Assembly: GCF_001640805.2 (NCBI RefSeq)
Contig: NC_066852.1
Span: 2,067,245-2,131,244 of the forward strand
DNA: 64,000 nucleotides
Origin: Lates calcarifer
Lineage: Eukaryota > Chordata > Actinopteri > Centropomidae
Reading direction: 5' to 3'
The first letter of the stretch is position 1; each line of letters starts with the position of its first letter. The translations under genes and the position numbers were made by a program. Shown here piece after piece: positions 1-11,505 of this stretch. The notes below the pieces were generated by a model. It searched no databases and was not told the DNA's origin. It worked only from the letters and a program-made list of their open reading frames with translations.

Positions 1-172
1 CCCAGACTCCGAGAAGTTACTGCTCCCATCAAACAGTCAAAATTTACACTTCAGCTTTTGTGCAGATTGAAAAAACAAGATGTAATGTGTTGAGCTTCAG
101 AGGTGCCAGTGGACAGAGCCAGGCTAGTAGTCTTTGTGCTAAGCTAAGCTAAGCTAAGCATACGCCTCTCAT
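1..172 (+). repeat. Teleost palindromic-repeat fragment
   Basis: The stretch carries the phrases GGACAGAGCCAGGCTAG and TTTGTGCTAAGCTAAGC, which I know as part of an abundant teleost interspersed repeat. It ends in a short tandem run of GCTAA (138-159, about 4.4 copies). A fuller copy of the same family lies at 19975-20350. It sits inside a znf362 intron. The class of element is not clear to me. Confidence 0.55.
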
Positions 173-272
173 GCAACTCTTCAACTTCCATGTCAAACTA
201 TTCCCATAAAGAGAAGCATTATTTACAACAATAAAAAAATAAAACAAACTTTTATGAACCAGAATCACTCAC

Positions 273-333
273 CTGGCCAGGCATCGTGGGAGGTGGAGGC
301 CAAAAATAATTGTTAAAGCGAGGTTCAGCCATC
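273..333 (-). CDS. znf362: znf362, first coding exon (partial gene)
   Basis: This exon encodes the N-terminus of zinc finger protein 362, a nuclear C2H2 zinc-finger protein of the ZNF384/ZNF362 group thought to bind DNA. Read on the minus strand, an acceptor (TTTCAG) is followed by G and the start codon at 332-330. Twenty codons, MAEPRFNNYFWPPPPTMPGQ, then run into a GTGAGT donor at 272. The peptide matches human ZNF362 around MAEPRFNNPYFWPPPPTMP, with one Pro missing after NN. The zinc fingers and the rest of the gene lie left of the window. Human isoforms can start a few residues upstream in another exon, so this Met may be internal in some transcripts. The paralogue ZNF384 differs here (it lacks the MAEPRFNN start), so znf362 is preferred. 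Which fish duplicate (a or b) cannot be told. Confidence 0.88.
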
Positions 334-2780
334 CTGAAACGAAGACACAAAGGTCATAAACAAAATGCAGCCCGTCCACCTGTACATCAGAGAAATACCT
401 GCCAGTATGTGTGGCGAGTACCAGCCTTACTCACTTGTGGCCACTTAAAATGAGACGATGTTTACTGTGACGCCTCATCACTGGTTGATATTTTTTTCTT
501 ACTTTATGCTGTCCTATGCTCAGAGTCGTAAATTGAAAAACAAGTGTAACATTGTCGAGCAGAAAATCGTTTTTTCTAACTTTCTTCTTCTAATAATCAT
601 ATGGCGACATCCCAGATTTATCTTGTAAAATATTCTTCAAATCTGTCTCTTGTGTATTTCTGTGTGGACCTATTGTTACTGTAGAAAACAGTGGTTAACA
701 ACTTGTGTCAGCGGCTCTCCACCCAAGCAGCAGCTGACTGTTTGATGTGATAATTTCAGATAACTTATCCCAGTCTTGTGATAGTGTACTTTCAAAGAGA
801 TTCTGTATTAGTTCTCGTCCTTGTGTGAGAGGAGGCCCGGTGTCCTGGCACAAGCTTCGTCAGAGATAGCAGAGAGGATGTTTCTGAGCTGCAGCAGCGA
901 GTGAAGTCAGCTCTATTTATTGAATTTTTTTTGGTTAAAGTGCAGAGTCCGGCAGCTTTTTCTCAGGATTTCCAACCGCAAGTCTGCATGCTGCCTGTGA
1001 GATAGGCTCTCACATGATTACAACAGCTAGTTAAGGAATTCTCCAAAAGCAGTTATCAGAGAAAACAGAAATGTTAAAAGTGTTGCAGCTCAGATCCTAA
1101 TCTGTGGCTGCCTGTCTCCTCCTCAGCACGTGGGGGGGGCGGCTGGTAAAGTAAGTCTGATGGGAAGCCGGAGAAACGCTGCACACAAGTCTCGCCTCAG
1201 AGAACAGCGAGACCTGAATGACACAGCCACTCTAAAAAGCTGAGAGGTCAGTAATTCAACTAAATACAATGAGCCCTGAACAAGGATGCTGCACAGAAAC
1301 CACACCAGGTTGTAAGTGTGTTTTTTTTTTTTTCCCAGCATGATTCTCTTTTAAATGAGAATATCTGATTTTCATAGGCTGCAGCTGAGCACAATGCCTG
1401 ACCCAGTTGCCTTTCTACAGACAGAAACCTTCTCATTTTGAAGGCAGAGAGAGCTGCTCGCTGTTCACGTTGTGATCCGAGGGCCTTTCTTTCCATAGCT
1501 CCTCTTTTCAACCCCGTATGAAGTTCTTTTTTAAAACATTTTGCATTGCGTGCTTTGGCACACTTCACCATTCCTAAGTCTGTTTGGCTTAGCAGAAGCA
1601 TAACACAGTCCACGTCTGTGCGCCAAGAGAAACAAAAACGATACGTCCAGGGGTACGAGCGTACAGTAAACCCCACAAAATATTTCTCTAATGATGCCAG
1701 TGGGGATCGGTTTCGCTTCCTGGAGGCTCTCTGCCTCTGGGGAGCAGGCTCAGGAGCTTGACTGCTGTGGGACATCTCTGTGTCACGTTTTGAAATGACA
1801 CACTTCAGAGAGCAGCAGGATAATCTCTATACGACTTACAGAACCTGTGAGTCCTTCCAATCAGCAGACAGAGGTAGAGTCAGGTCTAAACCACATTACA
1901 TGTGTATCCTATGTCCAAAGAGTTTTCATTATTTTACACAAATGCAGCTGAGTTTCAATCAAGTTAAATATTTTTGCCGGCCAGTATTTGTTTGGGTTGT
2001 AATGACTTCCAGCAGGTCGAGAAATAAGATTTTACATCCAGTGTTTCTGATGCAGGTGCATCACAGAGGAGCTTCATGTCTCTGCTCATTATGGCTGCAA
2101 ATAATTAGTCATTGTTAAACAATCTGCAGGTTACTTAGCTGATTAACTGATCATTCATCTTGTCCATAAAACGCCTATTCTGGTTTTCCAGACATGTTCA
2201 AATTGCTTCTTTTTTTTTTTTATCCGATCAGCAGTCTGAAAAGTCCACAGATGATCAAGTCATCAAAACAGTTACTTAGAATTAATTTATTTGGACCCAA
2301 ATTCACTTAATAGCATTTATAAGTGGAGACGCTGTGGTTTATTGGAGAGTGAGAAACCCCTGGACACGTATTCACTGATTATTTGTGGATTACCACCAAA
2401 TAGAGAGGATAATAAGCCAGCTCCTGGAAACCTCAAAGAGCTTATTTAGTAAATGATTTACTCCTCACTGAGAAGGCCATTAGTTATACAGGATATTAGA
2501 AAGTGGTACAGAAGTGAAGTGGGTGCTACACTGATCCTACTGATGGTTAGTAGTTAGTCAGGGTCAAGTGTTAGCACAGTGGGGTCAGGCAGCAGCTCCA
2601 AAGCGGACGCTAAATGTGAAATCTCAATATTTCAGCTCCAAGAAACAGCATCAGTGTAATGAGAGAGAAAAGACGCTACTCCACCTTTAAAGCAAAAGTT
2701 AGGGTTAACTTTTCCCTTCTCTGTACCTGCCGTGCTGAATGATTCCTCCGTTAAAGAACCCAAAAGACAAACCAGGAGCT
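334..2780. other. znf362 5' intron, no exon seen
   Basis: This is intronic or 5' flanking DNA of znf362 between the first coding exon and the candidate promoter. Open frames on both strands (for example 1260-1775 minus, 1780-2118 plus) are low-complexity, lack recognisable domains and are not bounded by convincing splice sites. A stretch near 2115-2290 (GCTGATTAACTGATC) resembles the AT-rich 'gctgcaacta' repeat family seen elsewhere in the window. Confidence 0.5.
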
Positions 2781-2789
2781 GATCTTTTC

Positions 2790-3600
2790 TTTCTTTTCTT
2801 TTTCAAATCTTAACCTGAGCGGCTGTAACCGGGGAACATCATCTCCTCCGCCGCGGAGAAAACGAGCGGATCCGGCGGCGCCTCGCTCCGTCCGCCGCCT
2901 CTCCCACATTCTCAGACAGTTTATTAAAAAATTTCAGACAAAAGGAAAACAAAAATGGCAGCCCCGTCTTATTTTTATAAGCACTGGACGCCATATTCTG
3001 CAGATCCGAATATTATGCGCGAGGTGATCGTCCAGATGTTGTTAGACGCTCTGGCGACGCGGCTGGATGAGACATATTTGCATTAAGCGTACGAATGATT
3101 GTTTACTTTGATTTGCAGGTTTGAATAGCCCGGCTCGAGGAGGAGAGAGGGAAAAAAACGCCTGACACTTCCTACAACAATCACCATGCCTTTTGCTGAA
3201 TGCTCTGCAGCTCCCGGAGCCGTAAATCCAAATGTCGATTGTTAACACCGACGCGTAACTGAAGCTTTTCTTCGCTGTGCGAGAGAAAAGAAATCAGTCT
3301 TTATCGTTTTCTGCGCCGCAAATGCTCCTTTTTTTAATTGCAACTTTTGCATGACTTAAATAGAAACGGCGGCGAAGCGACACGGGAGATGTGTGTGTGA
3401 AAGAGAGAGGGAGAGGGAGAAAAGAGCAAAAAGAAGCAGAGGGTTTTGCATCGAGCGGCCAACATACCTGAACCAGAGAGAGGAGAAATATTTTATAAAG
3501 GATTAGTCTCTTCTTTCTTGCTCGCTCTCTCAGTCGGACTTCAAACCTTCCGGGTCGCCTGCTGTTCACTTCTGGGTGCTGCAGGCGAGGAATTGCTCAG
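2790..3600 (-). promoter_or_regulatory. znf362: CpG-rich candidate znf362 promoter and 5' exons
   Basis: This is the most CpG-dense stretch of the left flank, richest at 2840-3060 and again at 3360-3560. On the minus strand two possible 5' non-coding exon ends are visible: a GTATGT donor at 3469-3464 after CTCTGGTTCAG, and a GTTAAG donor near 2815 after CCGCTCAG. An ETS-type CCGGAAG (minus) lies near 3548-3554 and a YY1-like AAATGGC near 2953. Because znf362 is read leftward and its first coding exon lies at 333, this is where its start sites are expected. No TATA box is obvious. Splice use and transcription start sites are inferred, not shown. Confidence 0.45.
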
Positions 3601-6070
3601 CACAAAAACACTGAGATGAAACTGATTTTTAACCCATTTTCTGGTTTCTAATTTGAACGCTGGCTATTTCCCCTCTCTCTTGTCTTGCAGTCGCTGCGTC
3701 CTCTGCGCTGCAGCCGTAAAAAAATAAAATTAAATACTGTACATGTGCGTGGGAAGTTCCTGCTTATACATGGTTTTTCTGTACTGTTGTGACAGTCGTG
3801 CTGTTTGTTTATTGTTGCTGACTGACAGTGACCGCAGACACAGAGCTGGTATTAGTTTATAATCATGAGAATAATTTGTTGCATCATCTAATTCAAGCTG
3901 CTGTCCCCCGGTCAGTGTGGTCATGTACAGTCACTATGAAGAGTAATCCTCTCAGCAGCAGCAGCAGCAGCATGGCAGGCTGTTAATATGCTCTGTGCTG
4001 AGCTCAGCAGGAGATGGCACTGCTGCCCCAGCTCAGAGGCTCAGACACCGGTGAGCTGAAAATATGGTGAACTGTCCCTTTACATGTGAAAGTAAGACAC
4101 TAGTAACCACAATTCTGATTCTTATTGTATTCAAAACAACGGGATTACACACTTAACTGCTAATTTCCTGGTGACTGGTTTTCATGTTGCAGGCTGATCG
4201 ATGTGTTTCTGATGCTGGATTTTAGATTTTAGATTTAGATTCTACTTTATGGTCATTTCTGGAGGATGTAGTTTGTGGAGCTGTTGAACTTAGACGCCAC
4301 CTTTCTTAATGACACCAGATGGAATATTACTCTCTAATAACACACCCTTTACTTTATCAGTAGTAACTTACTGTTGCAGATCCATGAAGTTAAAATATTG
4401 TACATTTATTATAACAACAACATAGGTCAGTTATTGTCAGTGCTGGGCCCTGCACACGTGGTTGCTCCCGTACCCGCATTATTTTTTACTGTACATGGTG
4501 TCTGAGCACACACATGCAAACTGACACACACACACATTCAAATTCATGTTTACATATCCATTGTAAATGCAAAACTCCACAGGACATCTTAGACCTGTGA
4601 CATTAATCAGACCGAGGAAACAAAATGCCGATAATTAGAGAGATAAAGCAGAGCTCACCTGCAGACCCAGCACCAGACAGAATGGACACTGCATAGCTTA
4701 CAGTTGCTTACAATTAAAAGCACACTTCACCTCTCAGAGTGGCACTTCACTAACACTCCTGACCTGACTGAGCTGTTGCTTCACAACATATTTCACTGAT
4801 CTGTTTTAGTTTCAAGACACTAACCTCTTAGCTGCGGTTTCTTGTGCAATTGTTGAGGCTTTCAAAAACCACAAAAAAGTCTTGTTGTTTTCTGTTTCAG
4901 CAACACAAAAAGGTGACAGATCATTGCTTTCTATGAGCTGTATCTGACTGCTTCTAGAGCATCTTCCTGCTTCCTGCTGCAGATGCATCTAAGAGGAAAA
5001 GAAGTCAATAAAACCTGATAAGAAAATGTGGCTTACAAACCTCTTCTTTGAATCAGTAGAGCATAAAGACATGTCTGTGAGCATCCTGTTTGTGAAAAGT
5101 AGATTTATCTGGTCTGTGTTTAAACCTTCTGCGTTTAGTTAATACTTTAATTAAACGGGTCGAAACCAAAATCTTTTTCAGGACAGAGCTGTGTACAAGA
5201 GAAACATTCAAAAGGTGTTAGAAAGTAGATAAACACAGACACACATTTACATACACAACAGACAAACTAGTTCCTCATTGAAGAACAAAAAAAAGTGGCA
5301 TTCAGGATACTGAACTATAATCTGACTCAGTAATCTTACCACTAACTCTATTTAGCTTCTGTTCATATCACACACATCATGACTCAGCTTTCAGTCTCAG
5401 TTTTTAAGCCAACGTGGGCAGGAAAACCTCAAAGTGCTCAGATATTACTCAGAAATTCAAACATCTCTAATTCAGTGACAATTCAGTGATCTCAGTGTGC
5501 TGAAGAAAACCATGTGACGTGATGAAAAGCTCCAGAGCAGCTACTAAATGGACATTTTGGTGAGACTTCTTAGTCAACTGGTGTCTATCAGCCTGAGTGT
5601 AACATTGTGAAGTCTTCAGATGAATTAATTGATGGTTTTTTGTGTGACCTGGCTGCTGGAGCAGCACCAAGCAACTCCCTTTTGCTGGGACCATCACACC
5701 TGTCCAAACAGTGCACAGTGGCTATTACCTGGAGAGCAGAGCGAGCGCTTTGATACACAAATGACGACAAGCAGTATTTAAATAGTGGAAAGCTTTGAAC
5801 AGCATGAGTCATGTTTTTAGATCTGAAATTAAAGTGTTGTCGTGCAGGGTATAGATTCACACTGACATTCACTTTGCATCTCTCGCTGTTAGTTAGTTAG
5901 TTGTTAGACTGGTTTTCTTGTCAGTACAAACACCGCCACACCCTCCGAGACGCACATGTTCTCTCACCTCCACACAGGCCAGGTGCAGGGAGCACAGGGG
6001 AGGGAGGAAGAGGGAGGGAGGGTGATTATCCCCTGAGAGGGCGGAGCAAAGTGGGGGGTGGGTGGTGGTG
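3601..6070. other. Intergenic region between znf362 and the GPR160-like gene
   Basis: I see no gene here. It holds a (CAG)6 run at 3953-3970, a TTTTAGATTTTAGATT-type local duplication near 4210-4235, and AT-rich unique-looking sequence. GGTGAACTGTCCCTTTA at 4065-4082 resembles the end of a common fish repeat. The open frames here show no domain. Confidence 0.5.
3953..3970 (+). repeat. (CAG)6 microsatellite
   Basis: Six perfect CAG units are followed by CATGG. The run is not inside a recognised coding exon. Confidence 0.9.
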
Positions 6071-6079
6071 AAGAGAGCA

Positions 6080-6136
6080 GATGAAACATTTGAAGCTCAT
6101 ATTGACATGCTGCTCTGAAGGCTCCCGTGAGCACAG
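6080..6136 (+). promoter_or_regulatory. Candidate 5' non-coding exon of the GPR160-like gene
   Basis: A GTAAGA donor at 6137 follows CTCCCGTGAGCACAG on the plus strand, upstream of the start-codon exon that begins with a strong acceptor at 6761. No ATG precedes the donor in this stretch, as expected for a 5' UTR exon. The left edge is a guess. The preceding 100 bases are GA-rich and CpG-poor. Confidence 0.35.
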
Positions 6137-6762
6137 GTAAGAACTGATGAACCGTTTTTATCCTAGACTCACTTTTTTTCCTGCTACACGTAGTTTGAGT
6201 TTTCTTCCTCGACCAGGTGATAGAGATGATGGAGATATATTCAACAGGTTGGACTGGCCTGGTCGTACAGCAGGAGGTGGACATATTTACAGCCTGGTCA
6301 TAGCAACAGAGTCTGAGCACGCTAGTCGGCTGCAGATTTGCATGTGTCCTCACATTTCTGAGAAGTTTATTCATCGCTGGTGGTAAATATAATGTCTTAG
6401 AATTAATTTAAATACAATACATGTTCACGAGAGGAAGGTGAACTTATTCCCGAGCTTCCCCATCTGTGATCAACTGTAAACTGCCTGTCCAGTCCAGGGT
6501 TCACTACTAATGTACACAATGAAATATTGATCTGTGATCACGGGGGAAGAAACTTTCACTCAAAGTGGAATGATCATGTAAAATATTAATGTGAGTTTAT
6601 AACATGTTGCAGAAGCTACAGATGTATCTTGCATTGTCAGGGGGTTTGCTGTCAGCAGAGTGCCTGGAATTCCTCCAGTCCTCCGCCCTGAGGCTAAACA
6701 CAAAACCAGTTTTTCGATATGTTGACCTGCATGTTCTGTGTGTTTTTTTTTTTGTCTCAGCC

Positions 6763-6910
6763 ATGGATGGTGTGTTGGAGGGAGCGACGGTGTTGTGTGT
6801 GTGTAAACTGGCCTGCAGTCTCCTCTTCCTGCCCGCACTGACGGCCTCCCACAGTCCTGTCAGCTTCTGCTGCTGCTGCCTTTTGATCTTCACCGACTTC
6901 CTGGTCGCAG
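6763..6910 (+). CDS. GPR160-like, coding exon 1 (TM1-TM2)
   Basis: The acceptor TTTTTTTGTCTCAG ends at 6760 and the donor GTGAGT starts at 6911. The exon has 49 codons plus one base (phase 1). It encodes the N-terminus, TM1, a CCCC cluster and the first half of TM2. Confidence 0.65.
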
Positions 6911-8939
6911 GTGAGTACCGGGACGCGAGCAGGTGTACTGGTCACAGCGCTGCTCTGATCCAGTATTCAGATCCTGTACTTGTAAATGTAGCTGTAAAGA
7001 GTAAAGTGTGTGCAAGTTACAGATGAAGATAACTCAGGAGCTTTTTGTTGGTTTTGTTGTGAGACAAGTTAAAACTTGATCGTTCTTATTAGTACATGGT
7101 GACGTCATGTAAATCAAGCACAGGTAGCTTTGCACAGCCTTTAATTTATAATGTGGTGAGAGGTTCACTTTAAAGTTCAGTGGAGTAGAACACAATATAA
7201 AACAGAAATATTTAACCATAGTACATGAATGAATGTACTCAGTAACTGCATCTGAATGTATTTTATATATAAGTAAATACTGTTAACATACTGTCTTATC
7301 TTTATACAAATACAGTTACCTGCCTTGTTGATGGACGGCAACAAAATGACTGTAACAATTCATTTCTGGTTCCAGCTTCTCATTTGTTAAGATTCGCTGC
7401 TTTTCTTTGTCTTCTGTGACAGTAAACAAACTAATTTATTCATTAAACTACATTTGTGGGCTGTGGGTGCCGGTTGGACAAAATGAGCAATTTTCAAAAC
7501 GTCAATTTTGGTTTTATGAAACTGTATTTTTCACTACTTTCTGAGACCAAACAAGAAAATGATTGCAGTTTTGATGAAAATAGTTGTTAGTTTTTTCCAG
7601 TAGGTTTGGATTGAGTTGCATTATGGGAATTGTAGGATCCAGTGTTGTGAGTCCAGAGTAAAGGTCAGGATATCCTGACCTCTGCTGCTTTGATTTCGAC
7701 CCTTATTTAATCGGTCTCTGGAAGCCCACTTTAATTTCTGCTTTCTGAAATCAGCGGCGCTGCTGCACAGTGTACCTCTGACACTTTGTTTTGTTTTCCC
7801 CACAGTTTTTCTGAGTTTCCTCTGTATCTTTGAGTCCTGGCTGACTGAACTGACCCTGCTGGGAGACGTCATCGCCCTGCGCTTCCTGCTGTTTCTCAGC
7901 CACACGTATGGAACGGTGTTACTCCTGACCACGCCTCTGATTGCTGTGGAGACTCTGACCAGACTGCTGTGGCCTCACTCCGTCGTCAGTTACAAGGCCG
8001 TGGGTCGACCAGTGGACTCTGACGGACAGCATTGTTATATTAGGGAGGTGACAGTTGAGGAGGAGGAGGACGACGACAATCCAGATGAGGACAAAGACAA
8101 GGGTGTGTCTCACGCCGTCGGTTACCTCTGCTGCCTGTCGGTGTGGGTCGTGGTCGCCCTGAACGTCAGGCTGGCGATGGAAGCTGGAGGAAGAGTGGGT
8201 TTCTGCCTGCGTGCACACAACCGATTCCCTCATCAGATGTTTGCCCAACCTGTTCAGCCCCATGCCCAGCACTGTGAATCCCTGCTGGGGCATGGCTTTC
8301 CTCTCCTTTCTCCTGCTCCTCCTGACCACGAGCACAGGCCTGAGCAGGCAACGCCGGGCCCCCCCACCCGAGGAGGGGACGCACCAGGCGAAACCTGGAG
8401 TTAACAGTGACGGTGAGAGCTGCTGGCAAAATCTCGTTCCAGCCCAGCCTGCACCCTCCAAGCCCGTGAACCCTGGGATGTGGGTGTCAGAGGCAGCGCG
8501 GTGTGTTGACCCAGAGAAAACAGAGAGCAGCTGCACCGTTCACGGAGCGTATTTCTGGAACATCGTGCAGATGTCGGCGCGTCACCATGGAGACTTTGTC
8601 CTCATCTCCCCCGGCTGTTTGTCTGCAGTGAGGGGAGGATGGGAGCACGAAAGGACAAAGACAGGTATACCTCTGACATTTATCACAGAGGAACATGTGG
8701 ACTCACAACACAGGAGCCAGCTTGGGTGGCGTCGGTGGGGTTTTCCCCGCCTGGGGGCGAAAGTAATGATAGGGTTCGTGGCTGTGCTCTCCATCTTTGT
8801 TCTGCCTCTGAACCTCAGCATGAACATTCTTCTGATCAGGACTATAGAGACACTACTGGAGCTGTGCGTCAGATCTTTAGTTTCGTCTGCAGCGAACACG
8901 AGCGACACATCAGCCTCTCACAATGAAACATTTGTATAA
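6763..8939 (+). CDS. GPR160-like seven-helix receptor (frameshifted copy)
   Basis: This is probably an orphan GPCR of the GPR160 group, at the plasma membrane. The start codon lies in a near-ideal context (CAGCCATGG) directly after an acceptor. Two coding exons, 6763-6910 and 7806-8939, join in phase. Hydrophobic segments in order: VLCVCKLACSLLFLP (TM1), LLIFTDFLVAVFLSFL (TM2), FLSHTYGTVLLLTTPLIAVE (TM3, where human GPR160 has SFTYGF...FLTACID), an acidic EEEEDDDN loop, YLCCLSVWVVVALNV (TM4), WGMAFLSFLLLLL (TM5) and IGFVAVLSIFVLPLNLSM (TM6). After TM4 the frame must move forward by one base between about 8163 and 8200 to continue into WVSACVHTTDS. No credible intron explains this. A clear seventh helix is missing before the stop at 8937-8939. 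It is the only plus-strand gene here. A poly(A) signal lies at 9359. It could be an assembly error in an intact gene, or a decaying gene. GPR160 identity is by similarity from memory. Confidence 0.62.
6911..7805 (+). other. GPR160-like intron
   Basis: GT-AG intron that starts GTGAGT and ends TTTTCCCCACAG. The sequence is AT-rich and no further exon or clear repeat was recognised. Confidence 0.55.
7806..8939 (+). CDS. GPR160-like, coding exon 2 (TM2-TM6) with frameshift
   Basis: From 7806 the frame is open to 8404, but only as far as TM4 (about 8163) does it look like the receptor. From 8163 to 8939 the receptor-like sequence continues in the next frame. That part includes a long third intracellular loop of about 150 residues and ends with a Ser/Thr-rich tail, TSDTSASHNETFV. 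Confidence 0.6.
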
Positions 8940-9385
8940 AACCAGACTGGTGGGAGGCGGGAGCGGACGCTGATTGGAGGCTACCTGCAACAGGATCGCC
9001 AGATTAATATTGCATGCGCACAGACAGCAGGTCTACCTGTCAACACTGGTTTGAACCGTGTGTAAATAAGCATTTCTGAGCAGCTATTCACAATAATAAT
9101 ATGTGGAAACTGCTGAAAGGTGCTGAGGAGGCAGGTTGAGGCGTGCTTGGTGGAGAGACACTAAACCAGACTGAAACAGATGGCTGGAAGGCCTTCTTTT
9201 ACTATTCAGAGCCCTGAGATCCGCAGCGATTTGTCACTACACAGTGGGTTACAGGGCGAGCGTCTCCAGTTTAAATAAGACTAATCCAGGGGCAAACAGT
9301 GTTTTGAAAGTAATGAAGTGAAGTGTGCTGATGCTGCAACACATAAACCCAACCTATAAATAAATACTGAGTGACTTGAGGGTGT
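8940..9385 (+). terminator. Likely 3' UTR and poly(A) signal of the GPR160-like gene
   Basis: Downstream of the stop codon at 8937-8939 the first good AATAAA is at 9359-9364. It would give a 3' UTR of about 440 bases. This is inferred from sequence only. Confidence 0.4.
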
Positions 9386-9443
9386 TACATGGATTTTGTT
9401 TTCCTTCTTTGTAGTTTTGTCTCTGTTCTTTAATCAGCTGCTT

Positions 9444-9620
9444 CAAAGGTGGAAAGTAACTAAATACATTTACTCAAGTGCAGTTCTGAGCTACTGAACT
9501 TGTACTTTACTTGAGTATTTCCATTCAGTCCTTCTTAATACGTCTCCACTTCGATTCATCTGGCAGCTACAGTGACCAGCTACTTTTCAGATTAGGGTCA
9601 CACATTAAAAAAAACAGGAT
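9444..9620 (+). mobile_element. Teleost 'GGTGGAAAGTAACTAAATACA' type repeat
   Basis: It begins AAAGGTGGAAAGTAACTAAA and continues with ACTTGTACTTTACTTGAGTA, phrases of a very abundant short teleost non-autonomous element. A second copy end lies in the opposite orientation near 60458-60518. The transposon superfamily is uncertain. Confidence 0.6.
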
Positions 9621-9656
9621 AATCTTATAGAATAGACGTCTTGTTAGAGATTAAAC

Positions 9657-9830
9657 CAGTGGTTTCCCACCTTTTTATAGGCAGTGTCTGTCTGGGACGG
9701 CTCAGTTTCACCAGAGAGACATTTCTCCTCTAAACCTCTCTGATGGATCCATTAAAAATAACTGAGGTCAGATTTTCCAATATTTTAGAGGAAGGTTTGA
9801 TGCAGACTTGTGAGGCAGAACTAATCATCT
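9657..9830 (+). mobile_element. hAT/Charlie-like non-autonomous element remnant
   Basis: It starts CAGTGGTTTCCCACCTTTTT, close to the terminal sequence typical of hAT-Charlie elements (CAGTGGTTCCCAACC...). The body reads like common fish copies (AGAGACATTTCTCCTCTAAA). No transposase is present and the right end was not found. Confidence 0.45.
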
Positions 9831-11185
9831 CGTAATATCTTGTCTCTCTCACTCTTAAATTCATCAGCCTGACCTTTCCAGTGGTCTGTTTGACCACTCA
9901 CCTGCTGGAAAAGAGCTGCAGGTCATCTAGGTCAAAACGAATACTTGATGAATTGTTGAATCCATAATTAATTGAAATGTATCATTGCAGATGACTAAGT
10001 TTCGCTAATGGCTAATTAGAAATCAAGAAATCATCCTCGTTTTTTAAAGGCCACATTTGTTTACAATTTTAAAAATTAACACGCCGAATTCGACATTAGC
10101 ACTTCCTGTTTGCTGTGAAGCACTGAATACAGTGACAACTGTCAATAAATTACTTTGACGCTTAAACAAACTTATAAATGTGATGTTTCTCAGGCAAGTT
10201 CCGGCGCCACACTGAGCGTCTTTTTCCAGTGATTTCTAAGCGTGTTTATGGACGTTTATTTGCCATGGACATCAGAGGTAAAGATATCCTGGGAAAGTGT
10301 ATGACTCACCGATCAAGAAAATATACGCATCGTGTGTTTGTGTGTTCAGATTTGACTACTTTACGAGACACAAAGAGCAGTGGGCGCTGAGGGTTTCAGA
10401 GTTGCCTACCTTCATTCCCAGGGCTGCTGCTTCAACTGCTGACCGTGATGATGAATGTTTTGCAGAACACTTGCATGCACCTGTCCCCTCTCACCTCTCA
10501 CTGTGTCTTGAACTCACTCGTGTCTCCCCCTCTGAGGTGCTGCCATCGTGCCTGAACCTCCTCCACAGCTGAGCAGGGACACAGATGTGGACGCCAGAGG
10601 GCACTGCGGTACAGCGACAACTCAGAGCGACTAACACCCAACACCCCGAGGCTCCCTAAAACATCTGATAGACGAGCTTCGGGATGTAACAGGAGAGGGA
10701 TGAAGGGGATTCAGGAAACAAAAGCTCTTTTTTAGCTTGTCTTACCTGTGATGGAGTCAGAGACCTGGCTGCACACCTCTTCTTTCAGAGACCTGTGCAG
10801 ACAAATGCTTTTACCGCAGCACACACTGACAGGATTAAAGGAGAAGCCCACGTTCCTCTGCGTGTGTGTTCACGCTTCTTTCTCCTCTTTAAAAAGCCAG
10901 ATAGTGTTAATGCCCTGATGTATCCAAAGGCAAATCATTGCTTCATAACTGTAAGCTGACACGTTCTGCTGACTGAGTGTGAGACAGACAAAAGTTTAAT
11001 GAGTGCTTGCGTGGTGTCTTTGAGGATTTTGTGGTAAATTAGGGCATGATGACATTAAGGTGAAATGTCTTAGTTGCTGTGAAGCTTCCTCAGTTAATGA
11101 AACTGTTACTATTCAGCGCAGGCACTGAGGCAGTAAAAGAGCTGAGATAAAGATCTGCCTAATGATGTTAAACTTTATGGCTTTA

Positions 11186-11189
<4 letters not shown>

Positions 11190-11217
<28 letters not shown>
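11190..11217 (+). repeat. (CA)14 microsatellite
   Basis: Fourteen perfect CA dinucleotides in intergenic DNA. Confidence 0.95.
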
Positions 11218-11505
11218 GATCAGTTTAACTGCTCCCAGCCAGGTGAGTAATCTCCTGACTCACCTTCAGCACGTGACTGTCTTTGTGCAGTTCTCCACTT
11301 TCAGTTTCTGAGGTGGGGGTGTGTACATTCCTCACTGGCACATCAGATATGATTTTCAGAGTTTACTCAAAACAAAAATGCAAACAGATGAAAACAGATT
11401 CTTGAATAAACTAAAAGCTGGACATGTTTTTGAATGTTTATAGAACAAAGAAGATAACGAGAGAAGCAGCATTTTATAAATCCAACATCCAGGACACTAA
11501 AGAGT

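Noticed and set aside
8211..8404. Continuation of the first GPR160-like frame past 8211 (ending PPTRGGDAPGETWS)
   Set aside because: It is proline-rich and without helices, while the neighbouring frame continues the receptor. Treated as out-of-frame read-through.
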